Source of the DNA: Streptomyces sp. AJS327
Lineage (GTDB): Bacteria; Actinomycetota; Actinomycetes; Streptomycetales; Streptomycetaceae
Direction: 5' to 3'
NCBI RefSeq assembly: GCF_013450295.1
Contig: NZ_SKBR01000002.1
Span: 744,001 to 808,000 of the forward strand
Length of the DNA stretch: 64,000 nt
Position 1 is the first letter of the stretch. Each line of letters starts with the position of its first letter. Of this stretch, positions 26,699 to 34,653 are shown piece by piece. Both the position numbers and the translations under genes were made by a program. The notes beneath the pieces were generated by a model that worked only from the letters and a program-made list of their open reading frames with translations, ran no database searches and was not told the DNA's origin.

Positions 26699-28213
26699 TC
26701 AGCCCGCGACCGGGGTGAACAGATCCAGCGCGTACAGCAGGTTCAGCAGCACCCCACCCACCAGCACCGCGGCCGGAGCCGCCGCCATCCGCACCACGAC
26801 CCGCCCCATCGCCTCGTTCAGCAGATACAACCCACCCACCAGCAGAATCCCCAGCCCACCGCCCATCGTGTGGGCCGCCATCAGCGAACCGAACAGGATC
26901 GCCAGCCCCAGACTCTCCGAGATCGCGCCCCGCAGGTACTCCGAGGACTCCCGCACCGAGGGCAGCCTCCCCAACAGCCGCCCCACGTACGACAGGGCCA
27001 GCACCTCGACGGCGAACACCAGCGCCCCCGCCAGCAGCGCCAGCCACGGACTCGGCAGCAGGTAGCCGATCGGATACACCAGCGTGAACCCCGCGATCGC
27101 GTACGCCCCCGAAGCCAGCGCCGTCGTCGCGATCAGCGGCACGAAGCCGAACACCCGGTAGAAGTCCACCTGCGCCGCCCCGGTGTGGTCACCATCCGCG
27201 ATCAGGAAGCTCGTCGCCTCCCCGCCACCGAAGACGTGCGCCTGCGCCAGCACACACACCCCCGCGCCCAGCAGCATGAACAGCGGCAGATGCCGCCGCA
27301 GCCGGGCCGCGCTCGCCCCGAACAGCGAGGCCGCCGGATCCTCCCCGACGCCCCCCGACCCCAGCCCACCCCCCACCGAACCCCCGCCCGAACCCGCTGC
27401 CGCGCCCCCCGCCACCCCACCCGACGGCGCCCTCCCCACCACGTCCCGCTCCCCGCCCTCCCCACCGGCACCCGATATCCCGGCCGCCCCCGCCGCCCCC
27501 GCGCCGCCGCCCCCACCGTCCGCCGACGTGGCCGCGAGCCGCTCCGCCCGGCGCCGCCCCAGATCCCGGGCGACCGCGAAACCGATCAGCAACAGCACCC
27601 CGACGGCCATCGCCAGCGCCCCCGCGAACATGTCCGGCCAGAGCTTCATCGTCAGCACCACCAGCGCCAACTCGACGACCCCCGCCACCCCGCCGCGCGA
27701 CCGGCCGAACTGCCGGGCGATCGCCAGCACCGGGAACAGCGTGAAGAGGAACAGGATCGGCGTCGACATCTCCCGCATCGCCGTCAGGAAGTCCACCGGC
27801 AGATCGCCCGCCAGATCGTTCGCCCCCTTCAGGCCGAACACCACCACCGCGCCCCACGCCCCGCCCAGCAGCGGCGCCAGCCACCTCCGCGGCGCCAGCA
27901 AACCCAGCACATCCGTCGGCAGGAACAGCAACCAGGGGTTGAGCACCCCCGTCGACAGCGCCATCGGCGCCCCCAGCCCGAACACGAACCCGGCGGACAG
28001 CCCGAACGCCACCGCCGTCGTGGCGTTCCGGGTGGAGCGCCCCTGGACGAAGTCCAGCAGGAAGGGACGTACCCCGTCGTTGAAGACCGCCAGCGCCAGA
28101 TGGGAGATCAGGGCGGTGAGCGCGCACAGCGCGATCACGAGGACCTGCTGGGCCAGCGAGAAGCCCAGTTCGTCACCGCCCCCGCTCGCGAGAGTGACCA
28201 GAGAGGTACGCAC
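26699..28213 (-). CDS. yhfT: YhfT-like polytopic membrane transporter
   Basis: A 504-residue integral membrane protein matching E. coli YhfT, a predicted transporter with no known substrate. About a dozen hydrophobic segments can be counted (VLVIALCALTALISHLALAV, LALVVLTMKLWPDMFAGALA, VGGLYLLNEAMGRVVV among them), with family motifs FNDGVRPFLLDFVQGRSTR and AHVFGGGEATSFLIADGDHT. Between about residues 225 and 290 there is a Gly/Ala/Ser-rich hydrophilic loop not needed to reach the 434 residues I recall for E. coli YhfT. GTG 28213 has GAGGAG six bases upstream. It follows the DUF2620 gene by 41 bases. It is likely the import component for whatever the cluster metabolises. Confidence 0.88.
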   Translation of the reverse strand: MRTSLVTLASGGGDELGFSLAQQVLVIALCALTALISHLALAVFNDGVRPFLLDFVQGRSTRNATTAVAFGLSAGFVFGLGAPMALSTGVLNPWLLFLPTDVLGLLAPRRWLAPLLGGAWGAVVVFGLKGANDLAGDLPVDFLTAMREMSTPILFLFTLFPVLAIARQFGRSRGGVAGVVELALVVLTMKLWPDMFAGALAMAVGVLLLIGFAVARDLGRRRAERLAATSADGGGGGAGAAGAAGISGAGGEGGERDVVGRAPSGGVAGGAAAGSGGGSVGGGLGSGGVGEDPAASLFGASAARLRRHLPLFMLLGAGVCVLAQAHVFGGGEATSFLIADGDHTGAAQVDFYRVFGFVPLIATTALASGAYAIAGFTLVYPIGYLLPSPWLALLAGALVFAVEVLALSYVGRLLGRLPSVRESSEYLRGAISESLGLAILFGSLMAAHTMGGGLGILLVGGLYLLNEAMGRVVVRMAAAPAAVLVGGVLLNLLYALDLFTPVAG

Positions 28214-28254
28214 GGGCAGCTCCTCAGTGGGGGACCGGACGCCGCCGGATCAGG

Positions 28255-28614
28255 TCAGGGGCGGTGCGCCGCGATAGCGCGGGCGAGCACCGGGACGGTG
28301 CCGGGGATCTGGTCCAGGCCGAAGCCGAACACCCGCGTGCCGCCCCGCAGAAGCGCGGCCACCTCGTCCTCGCGCGGCACACTCCGGCCGAAGGTGTGAC
28401 ACACCGCGCCGCCCAGCAGACCGAGCAGCAGCCCCAGCGAGGCGCCCGCCCCCGTGTGGCAGGTGCCCAGGTAGTAGTCGGCCCGCCCACCGCGGAGCAG
28501 GACCGCCGCGTCCATGTCGTTCGAGACCTCCACATCGAACCCGTCGAGGTCGAGCGCCCGCAGCGCCCCCGCGACCTCGTCCTTCGCGAGGCCACCCGTC
28601 AGAATCCTGGTCAT
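28255..28614 (-). CDS. yhfU: DUF2620 (YhfU-like) protein
   Basis: A 119-residue DUF2620 protein matching E. coli YhfU. Diagnostic segments are VEVSNDMDAAVLLRGGRADYYLG and GTCHTGAGASLGLLLGLLG, then CHTFGR and GFGLDQIPGTVPVL. The Gly-rich TCHTGAGASL stretch looks like a ligand-binding loop. No function is established for the family. ATG 28614 has GGGAG ten bases upstream. It is the first gene after the 407-base gap that separates it from the PRD gene, so the structural-gene promoter may lie just upstream. Confidence 0.88.
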   Translation of the reverse strand: MTRILTGGLAKDEVAGALRALDLDGFDVEVSNDMDAAVLLRGGRADYYLGTCHTGAGASLGLLLGLLGGAVCHTFGRSVPREDEVAALLRGGTRVFGFGLDQIPGTVPVLARAIAAHRP

Positions 28615-29021
28615 CCGCCGTCAGCTCCCTGTCGTCGCTCCGCCGGTCCGCCGCACCGCTGCTCTGTCACTCCACCGGTCCGTCGCTTCGGGCGCTCCGT
28701 CGCTTCGCCGGTTCGCCCGCTCGCCGGTTCGCCGCGACGCGTGCCGCGTCCGGACCCTCGCCACACGGGGCGCCGCGGGGGCGCCGCTGGAAACACCAGA
28801 CGCCCACCCCCCCCGTCCGCCCGGGGTTCCGCCACCGCCGCTCGGCGGACGGCGGAGCACCTGGGCACACGGGACGGCGAGGCCGCGCGGGACGGCGGCG
28901 ACGCGGGGCACCCGCGACCGGTCCCGCCCGCCGGCCGCGCCGCCGTCCCGGACACCGCCTCGCGGGGGGCCGCCGCCGAACGCGGGCCCCGGAACCGTCC
29001 GAGGAAGCGCGGCACGCCGGT
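28615..29021 (-). other. Gap between PRD gene and yhfU, with short direct repeats
   Basis: No gene is supported in these 407 bases. It contains two 12-base copies of TCCGTCGCTTCG (28679-28690, 28696-28707) and two 13-base copies of TCGCCGGTTCGCC (28705-28717, 28721-28733). The spacing of 16-17 bases suggests either slippage or stacked regulator sites. It is the natural place for an operon promoter. Confidence 0.45.
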
Positions 29022-29429
29022 TCACCGCGCGGGCCGGGCCTCGGGCCCCTCGGCCACGGGCGGTGATCGCCGCCGCAGGACGGCCAGATGCAGCGCCAGG
29101 AATCCCACCTCCGGGTCCGGCAGCGCGGCGCCGAGCACCGCCTCCGCCCGCTCCGCCAGCGCCCCCGCCCGGGCCAGCGCCTCCGGCTCGTCCGCCAACT
29201 CGGCGGTCACCCGCCCCTCCAGCGGCGACGCCGCGAGCGCCCCACCCTCCAGGAGTCTGGTGAGGGCCAGCAGCAGATGGCTGGTCAGCATGCCCGCCGT
29301 CTCCTCGGAGACCCGGAGCCCCTCGGCGGACAGCGCGTCCAGCTCCCCCGAGACGAACTCGGCCACCTCCGCGCTGACCTGCCCGGTCTCCTGGAACAAC
29401 CGGATCCGCTGTGCCAGCCGCTCCTCCAC
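29022..29429 (-). CDS. yhfY: PRD-domain regulatory protein (YhfY-like)
   Basis: A 135-residue protein consisting of little more than one PTS-regulation domain (PRD), matching E. coli YhfY in size and content. PRDs are helical domains phosphorylated on conserved histidines; candidates are His51 in MLTSHLLLALTRLL and His114 in GFLALHLAVL. No DNA-binding domain is attached, so it would act through a partner. GTG 29429 with GGGAGGGG upstream is chosen because the protein then begins EERLAQRIRLFQETGQV. No PTS transporter gene is nearby. It is the promoter-proximal gene of the yhf-type set. Confidence 0.8.
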   Translation of the reverse strand: MEERLAQRIRLFQETGQVSAEVAEFVSGELDALSAEGLRVSEETAGMLTSHLLLALTRLLEGGALAASPLEGRVTAELADEPEALARAGALAERAEAVLGAALPDPEVGFLALHLAVLRRRSPPVAEGPEARPAR

Positions 29430-30001
29430 CCGCGTCCCCTCCCGGCCGTCGGACGTCGGTGACGATAACCGGGGTTCCGCCGGCTGAGGACCCCCCGCGT
29501 CACCGAAACCCGCCGCACCCGGGCGGCGACCGGAGCACCCCGTGCGCCCGGCGCGCGGCACGCCTTCACCGCGCGCCCCACACCCCTCAGCCCGCGCCAG
29601 CACCCCCCCGTGCCAGCACCATGCCAGCACCGGTGGGGGAGCGGTATGACGAGCGGTGGGGCGCCGTTTCCCGGGAACCCGCGGGACGGAGCGGTGGCGC
29701 GCCCGGACCCCGGCCCAGGCCCCGGGTGCGCCACCGGTTCTCCGGAAGGCCCGCCGCGCGTCCCCACCGGTGCCCCGTCCGCCGGACCGGGCCCCCCGCC
29801 GCGCCGTGACCCCGCCCCACCCCGGTCGCCGCGCCCCGGGCCGGGCGGTACGAGCAGGGGCGTCGTCCACCGCCGGGCACCGCCACGGACCGGCCGGGGC
29901 GCTAGGGCGCGAAGCCGGATGGGCCGTCCGCCGACCCCGGCGGAACACCCCGGCGGGAACGCCGGTGGGGCGGACGCGGTTCCGTGCCCTCGTGAGACGG
30001 G
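29430..30001. other. Intergenic region upstream of the yhf-type cluster
   Basis: No gene is supported; the crossing frames are Arg/Pro/Gly-rich. It separates the minus-strand yhf-type cluster from the plus-strand SprT-like gene and should hold the PRD-gene promoter. I could not identify convincing hexamers on the minus strand. Confidence 0.4.
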
Positions 30002-30029
30002 TGGACTAGACCACGAAACTGCGTACCAT
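30002..30029 (+). promoter_or_regulatory. dre-like GntR operator overlapping a promoter
   Basis: TGGACTAGACCA (30002-30013) differs at one base from the DasR (GntR/HutC family) consensus TGGTCTAGACCA, and flanking bases extend it to GTGG-A-CTAG-A-CCAC. TGGACT also serves as a passable -35, 16 bases before TACCAT (30024-30029). A repressor bound here would occlude the promoter, which points at the SprT-like gene. Binding protein is inferred. Confidence 0.45.
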
Positions 30030-30344
30030 CGACGCCACGGCGGATCCGCGGGATCGCGCCCCACCGCCCGCCATGCCCAACAGTCAACGACGCGGCGGGC
30101 GTTCACCGGAAACGGCGGGCCGGACCAGGCCACCGAAGCGGCCCACCAGCCGCCGGGCGGGACGTTCGGCGGATACACCCCAGTTGCCACGGCTGGGCGG
30201 AGTTGGCGCAGCCACGCGCGGCTTGCGCCGAATCCCACGCCCCGACCGCGTCGTCGTCATCGGCGCGAACTGACCGGTACGTGCAAATTATTGGGGATGC
30301 CCCGGAATCGGAACACCAAGCCGCCCTGGCTCGTTGGGCACGAC
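30030..30344 (+). other. Leader region of the SprT-like gene
   Basis: Follows the dre-like promoter. No gene is clear. An AT-rich stretch (CAAATTATTGGGG, 30284-30296) precedes an alternative in-frame ATG at 30297. Confidence 0.4.
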
Positions 30345-30950
30345 GTGAGCACGACACCACCAGTTCTCGCCGCCGAACTGGCAGCCGCGTGGGCCGACAT
30401 TCAACGGCACCACTCCGAGCTGCCAGACCTGGCCGCGCCCGAATCACTCATCGGGGAGTCCTCGTCCGCCTGTGGCGTCGGACTCTCCTTCGAACGGCTA
30501 CTGCACGAGGCCGTCCACGGACTCGCCGCCGCCCGCGGTATCCGCGACACCTCGCGCGCGGGCCGCTACCACAACCGCCGGTTCCTCGCCATCGCCGAAG
30601 AGCTGGGCCTCGACCACCCGGACGAGGCGCATCCCAGCAGCGGCTTCTCCCTCGTCCTCCTCACCCCCGACACCAGACGCCGCTACCGCGCGACCATCGA
30701 CCGCCTCCAGCGCGCCCTCAAGGCGTACAGCGCGGCGACCGAGACCGACGGCGGCAAGAGTTTCCGCGGCCCCGCCGCCCGGCACGGCTCCTCCGGAGGA
30801 GGCGTCCGCGTCAAGGCGGTCTGTGACTGCGGGCGGAACGTCCGCGTCGTCCCGTCCGTCCTCGCCCAGGCGCCCATCATGTGCGGAGCCTGCGGCAAGC
30901 CCTTCCGTATCCCCGTCGACAAGCCGGAACCGGTCGGTGCCGTCGGCTGA
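30345..30950 (+). CDS. SprT-like putative metallopeptidase with zinc ribbon
   Basis: A conserved Streptomyces protein of 201 residues from GTG 30345 (217 from ATG 30297). Residues 40-80 contain LSFERLLHEAVHGLAAARG, with a zincin-type HExxH as HEAVH, followed by RAGRYHNRRFLAIAEELGL, the SprT-like arrangement. The C terminus has two Cys pairs, CDCGRNVRV and CGACGKPF, a probable zinc ribbon. SprT-like proteins elsewhere digest DNA-protein crosslinks; whether this one does is unknown. I prefer the GTG because VLAAELAAAW is the conserved start in homologues I recall. It precedes rpsP in the same direction, 285 bases away. Confidence 0.7.
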   Translation: MSTTPPVLAAELAAAWADIQRHHSELPDLAAPESLIGESSSACGVGLSFERLLHEAVHGLAAARGIRDTSRAGRYHNRRFLAIAEELGLDHPDEAHPSSGFSLVLLTPDTRRRYRATIDRLQRALKAYSAATETDGGKSFRGPAARHGSSGGGVRVKAVCDCGRNVRVVPSVLAQAPIMCGACGKPFRIPVDKPEPVGAVG

Positions 30951-31103
30951 CCCGTCCACCGGCGTCACCAGACGCTGTCACCCAGTGACGTCATCCGCCG
31001 GCGCCCCAGCCCGGGACGCCGGCCGCGGCGGGCGGTGCCGCGTGGCACCGCCCACAGCCCCCGGGAACGGGTACGGCCCACCTCCCGGATGTGGCATCAT
31101 GGT

Positions 31104-31122
31104 CGGCTGTACTCGACAGCCG
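31104..31122 (+). promoter_or_regulatory. Hairpin in rpsP leader
   Basis: CGGCTGT (31104-31110) pairs perfectly with ACAGCCG (31116-31122) around ACTCG, 114 bases before the rpsP start. It could be a leader structure of the rpsP-khpA transcript. Confidence 0.35.
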
Positions 31123-31235
31123 CACAGGACCCCTCTCTCCTCCGGCTGACGCGTCCATCGGACACGTCGAGCACCACAACCCCACGTGGCGATTCGCCGT
31201 GCCCAACCACGTCAAGACCAGGAGACACCACACCC

Positions 31236-31679
31236 GTGGCCGTCAAGATCAAGCTGAAGCGACTGGGCAAGATCCGCTCGCCGCACTACCGCATCGTCAT
31301 CGCTGACTCCCGCACCCGCCGGGACGGCCGGGCGATCGAGGAGATCGGCCTGTACCAGCCGATGCAGAACCCCTCGCTCATCCAGGTCGACTCGGAGCGT
31401 GTCCAGTACTGGCTGGGTGTCGGCGCGCAGCCGACCGAGCCCGTGCAGGCCATCCTCAAGGTCACCGGAGACTGGCAGAAGTTCAAGGGGCTGCCCGCCC
31501 CGGCGCCGATGAAGGTCCCCGCGCCGAAGGCCGACAAGCGCGCACTCTTCGAGGCCGCCGCCAAGGCGTCCGCGAACGAGCCGACGGGTGAGGCGATCAC
31601 CCCGAAGGCCAAGAAGGCCGAGAAGAAGGCGGACGAAGCCGGTAAGGCCGAGTCCACCGACGAGTCGACCGAGGTCTGA
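31236..31679 (+). CDS. rpsP: 30S ribosomal protein bS16
   Basis: bS16 assembles early into the 30S body. The 147-residue protein starts at GTG 31236 with CAGGAG upstream and reads [20 protein letters not shown], then [36 protein letters not shown]. The last 60 residues are an Ala/Lys/Glu-rich actinobacterial extension absent from the roughly 80-residue E. coli protein. khpA starts two bases after the stop. Confidence 0.97.
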   Translation: MAVKIKLKRLGKIRSPHYRIVIADSRTRRDGRAIEEIGLYQPMQNPSLIQVDSERVQYWLGVGAQPTEPVQAILKVTGDWQKFKGLPAPAPMKVPAPKADKRALFEAAAKASANEPTGEAITPKAKKAEKKADEAGKAESTDESTEV

Positions 31680-31681
31680 GG

Positions 31682-31921
31682 ATGCTCGAGGAGGCCCTCG
31701 AGCACCTGGTGAAGGGCATCGTCGACCACCCGGACGAGGTGCAGATCACCAACCGGAATCTGCGCCGTGGCCGGGTCCTCGAGGTCCGGGTCCACCCCGA
31801 CGACCTCGGCAAGGTGATCGGCCGCAACGGCCGCACCGCGCGCGCCCTCCGCACCGTCGTGGGCGCACTCGGCGGCCGGGGTATCCGCGTCGACCTCGTC
31901 GACGTGGACCAGGTCCGCTGA
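31682..31921 (+). CDS. khpA: KH-domain RNA-binding protein KhpA
   Basis: A 79-residue single KH-domain protein. The nucleic-acid-binding GxxG loop is visible in [17 protein letters not shown], preceded by [17 protein letters not shown]. KhpA acts as a small RNA chaperone, with KhpB in Gram-positive bacteria. Its place between rpsP and rimM is highly conserved, and it is translationally coupled to rpsP (two-base gap). A strong bulged hairpin follows. Confidence 0.95.
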   Translation: MLEEALEHLVKGIVDHPDEVQITNRNLRRGRVLEVRVHPDDLGKVIGRNGRTARALRTVVGALGGRGIRVDLVDVDQVR

Positions 31922-31943
31922 CCACGCGGCACGCAACACCGGC

Positions 31944-31981
31944 ACGGGCCGGGGAACGGCAGCTCGCCGTCCCCGGCCCGT
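31944..31981 (+). terminator. Long hairpin between khpA and rimM
   Basis: Left arm 31944-31960 (ACGGGCCGGGGAACGGC) pairs with 31966-31981 (GCCGTCCCCGGCCCGT) with only one bulged A, loop AGCTC. It lies 22 bases past the khpA stop and would terminate or attenuate transcription into rimM-trmD. Confidence 0.75.
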
Positions 31982-32069
31982 TGTCACACCCGCCCCACCC
32001 CCAGCGGCCGCCGGGACCGCACCACCACCGCCGGGCCGACACGCGCCCGAACGAGCACGGAGAAGAACA

Positions 32070-32582
32070 GTGCAGCTGGTAGTCGCACGCATCGGCCGCG
32101 CCCACGGCATCAAGGGCGAGGTCACGGTCGAGGTCCGCACAGACGAACCCGAACTGCGGCTCGCCCCCGGCGCCGTCCTCGCCACCGACCCCCCCGCCAC
32201 CGGCCCCCTCACCATCGAGACCGGCCGCGTCCACAGCGGGCGGCTCCTGCTCCGCTTCGCCGGGGTGGCCGACCGGAGCGCCGCCGAGGCGCTCCGCAAC
32301 ACCCTCCTCGTCGCCGAGGTCGACCCCGACGTACAGCCCGAGGACCCCGAGGAGTTCTACGACCACCAGCTCATCGACCTCGACGTCGTCACCCGGGACG
32401 GCGGTGCCGTCGGCCGCGTCGCGGAGATCTCCCACCTTCCCGGTCAGGACCTGATCGTCGTCGCCCGCCCCGAGGGCGGGGAGGCCCTCATCCCCTTCGT
32501 CACGGAGATCGTCCCCGAGATCGACCTGGACCGGCAGCGCCTGGTCATCGACCCCCCGCCCGGCCTGCTCGGCGAGGAGTGA
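32070..32582 (+). CDS. rimM: Ribosome maturation factor RimM
   Basis: RimM binds uS19 and assists assembly of the 30S head. The 170-residue protein has an N-terminal domain ([21 protein letters not shown], a diagnostic RimM start) and a C-terminal PRC-barrel domain ([38 protein letters not shown]). GTG 32070 follows GGAGAAG. trmD begins four bases after the stop, the conserved rimM-trmD pair. Confidence 0.96.
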   Translation: MQLVVARIGRAHGIKGEVTVEVRTDEPELRLAPGAVLATDPPATGPLTIETGRVHSGRLLLRFAGVADRSAAEALRNTLLVAEVDPDVQPEDPEEFYDHQLIDLDVVTRDGGAVGRVAEISHLPGQDLIVVARPEGGEALIPFVTEIVPEIDLDRQRLVIDPPPGLLGEE

Positions 32583-32586
32583 CCCC

Positions 32587-33411
32587 ATGCGGCTGGACGT
32601 CGTCACGATCTTCCCCGAGTACCTGGAGCCACTGAACGTCTCCCTGGTCGGCAAGGCCCGCGCCCGCGGCCTGCTGGACGTGCGGGTACACGACCTGCGC
32701 CACTGGACCCACGACCGGCACCACACCGTGGACGACACCCCCTACGGCGGCGGCCCCGGCATGGTCATGAAACCCGAGCCCTGGGGCGAGGCCCTGGACA
32801 CCGTCCTCGCCTCCGGCGCCCCCGGCCACACCCCCCGGATCCTCGTCCCCACCCCCAGCGGCAGCCCCTTCACCCAGGAACTGGCCGAGGAACTGGCCGC
32901 CGCTCCCTGGCTGGTCTTCACCCCCGCCCGCTACGAGGGCATCGACCGGCGCGTCATCGACGAGTACGCACACCGCCCCGACGTGGCGGCCGTCCACGAG
33001 ATCTCCATCGGGGACTACGTACTCGCCGGGGGAGAGGCCCCGGTCCTCGTCATGGTCGAGGCCATCGCCCGGCTCCTCCCCGGAGTCCTCGGGAACGCCG
33101 CCTCACACCGCGACGACTCCTTCGCCCCAGGCGCCATGGCCAACCTGCTCGAAGGCCCCGTCTACACCAAACCGCCCGAGTGGCGCGGACAGGGCATCCC
33201 CGAGGTCCTGCTCAGCGGCCACCACGGCAACATCGCCCGCTGGCGCAGGGACCAGGCGCTCACCCGGACCGCGGCGCTCCGCCCCGAGCTGATCGAGACC
33301 ACACCGCCCGACGCGCTGGACAAGCACGACCGGGCGACCCTGGAACACCTGGGCTGGCGGGCGGGGGCGGACGGCCGATTTTGGCCGCCTGAGCAGGACG
33401 TGGAAGAATAG
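32587..33411 (+). CDS. trmD: tRNA (guanine37-N1)-methyltransferase TrmD
   Basis: TrmD makes m1G37 in tRNAs and prevents +1 frameshifting. The 274-residue SPOUT enzyme shows [49 protein letters not shown] and the knot region [19 protein letters not shown], and the C-terminal [18 protein letters not shown]. It is 20-30 residues longer than E. coli TrmD because of the C-terminal tail. Directly downstream of rimM. Confidence 0.97.
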   Translation: MRLDVVTIFPEYLEPLNVSLVGKARARGLLDVRVHDLRHWTHDRHHTVDDTPYGGGPGMVMKPEPWGEALDTVLASGAPGHTPRILVPTPSGSPFTQELAEELAAAPWLVFTPARYEGIDRRVIDEYAHRPDVAAVHEISIGDYVLAGGEAPVLVMVEAIARLLPGVLGNAASHRDDSFAPGAMANLLEGPVYTKPPEWRGQGIPEVLLSGHHGNIARWRRDQALTRTAALRPELIETTPPDALDKHDRATLEHLGWRAGADGRFWPPEQDVEE

Positions 33412-33538
33412 GCGCCCGCTCCACGTCCAGCGCGCGACCCTGCCACAGGGGGACGAACGCCGCACGACGTGCGGGCCCCAGTCAACTCACGAGGATTCCG
33501 CCGATGACCTGTGGCATGGGCGAGGAAAGCAGACGAAC

Positions 33539-33889
33539 ATGTCCCACCTTCTGGACGGCGTCGACGCCGCCTCCCTGCGTAGCGACATCCCCAAGTTCCG
33601 CCCGGGCGACACGGTCAACGTGCACGTCCGCGTGATCGAGGGCAACCGCTCGCGTGTGCAGCAGTTCAAGGGCGTCTGCATCCGCCGCCAGGGCGCCGGC
33701 GTCCGCGAGACCTTCACGGTCCGCAAGGTCAGCTTCAGCGTCGGCGTCGAGCGCACCTTCCCGGTGCACACCCCGATCGTCGAGAAGATCGAGGTCGTGA
33801 CCCGCGGTGACGTCCGCCGCGCCAAGCTCTATTACCTGCGCGAGCTGCGTGGCAAGGCCGCCAAGATCAAGGAGAAGCGGGAGAACTGA
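33539..33889 (+). CDS. rplS: 50S ribosomal protein bL19
   Basis: bL19 lies at the 30S-50S interface. The 116-residue protein contains the family signature ([60 protein letters not shown]). The 127-base gap from trmD could hold its own leader or promoter, but I see no clear motif. The start ATG follows GAGGAAAG. The signal peptidase cluster begins 47 bases downstream. Confidence 0.97.
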   Translation: MSHLLDGVDAASLRSDIPKFRPGDTVNVHVRVIEGNRSRVQQFKGVCIRRQGAGVRETFTVRKVSFSVGVERTFPVHTPIVEKIEVVTRGDVRRAKLYYLRELRGKAAKIKEKREN

Positions 33890-33936
33890 TCTCCCGCCCC
33901 TCCGCGCGGCTCCGCCGCCGCTAAGCTGTCGGTTCG

Positions 33937-34653
33937 ATGGGCACCGACAACGAGCACGACACATCGGAGCGCGACCGCTCTTCCGGCCCCGACAAGGCAC
34001 GGAAGCGCCGGCCGCGCTCCGTTCGTTTCGGACTCGGTGCACTGATCGTGACCATGGCCCTCTTGCTGGTCAGCGCGGTCGTGGTGCAGCCTTTCCGGAT
34101 CCCGAGTTCGTCCATGGCGCCCACCCTGGAAACCGGCGACCGGATCATGGTGAACAAGCTCGCCTACCGATTCGGCAACCATCCGGGGCGCGGAGACGTT
34201 GTGGTGTTCGACGGCACCGGCTCGTTCGCCGACGAGGAGGCCCCGGCTGGGAACCGGGTGATCGCCTTGTTGCGGAAGGCCGGCACGCTGGTCGGCCTGA
34301 CACAGCCGTCCGGCAGCGACTACGTCAAGCGCGTCGTCGGCGTTGGGGGAGACCGGGTCAGCTGCTGCGACAAGCGGGGGAGGATCGAGGTGAACGGCGA
34401 GCCTGTCGCCGAGGCGTATCTCCATCCGGGAGACGCGCCCTCGGCCGTTCCGTTCGACACCCGGGTGCCACCCGGACGCCTCTGGGTGATGGGCGATCAC
34501 CGCTCGGAGTCCAGCGACTCCAGGGACCACCTGGGATCACCGGGCGGCGGCACCGTCCCTGTCGAGCGCGTGATCGGCCGTGCCGAGTGGATCAGCTGGC
34601 CCTTCGACCGCTGGGGCACCGTCCCCGGAGCCGGGGCGGGCGGCGATGGCTGA
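33937..34653 (+). CDS. sipW: Type I signal peptidase (first of four)
   Basis: Removes signal peptides from secreted preproteins. The 238-residue protein has a basic cytoplasmic N terminus, one transmembrane segment (LGALIVTMALLLVSAVVV), the catalytic Ser in RIPSSSMAPTLE and the catalytic Lys in DYVKRVVGVGGD, then the conserved LWVMGDHRSESSDSRDH box. It lacks a clear second, C-terminal membrane segment. It overlaps the next gene by eight bases, so the cluster is an operon. Position and order match the sipWXYZ cluster of S. lividans/S. coelicolor. Confidence 0.93.
   Translation: MGTDNEHDTSERDRSSGPDKARKRRPRSVRFGLGALIVTMALLLVSAVVVQPFRIPSSSMAPTLETGDRIMVNKLAYRFGNHPGRGDVVVFDGTGSFADEEAPAGNRVIALLRKAGTLVGLTQPSGSDYVKRVVGVGGDRVSCCDKRGRIEVNGEPVAEAYLHPGDAPSAVPFDTRVPPGRLWVMGDHRSESSDSRDHLGSPGGGTVPVERVIGRAEWISWPFDRWGTVPGAGAGGDG

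Noticed and set aside
29430..29500. An ECF-type GGAAC promoter for the PRD gene on the minus strand
   Set aside because: GGAACC is present, but no CGTC is at the expected spacing; the match is within chance for this base composition.
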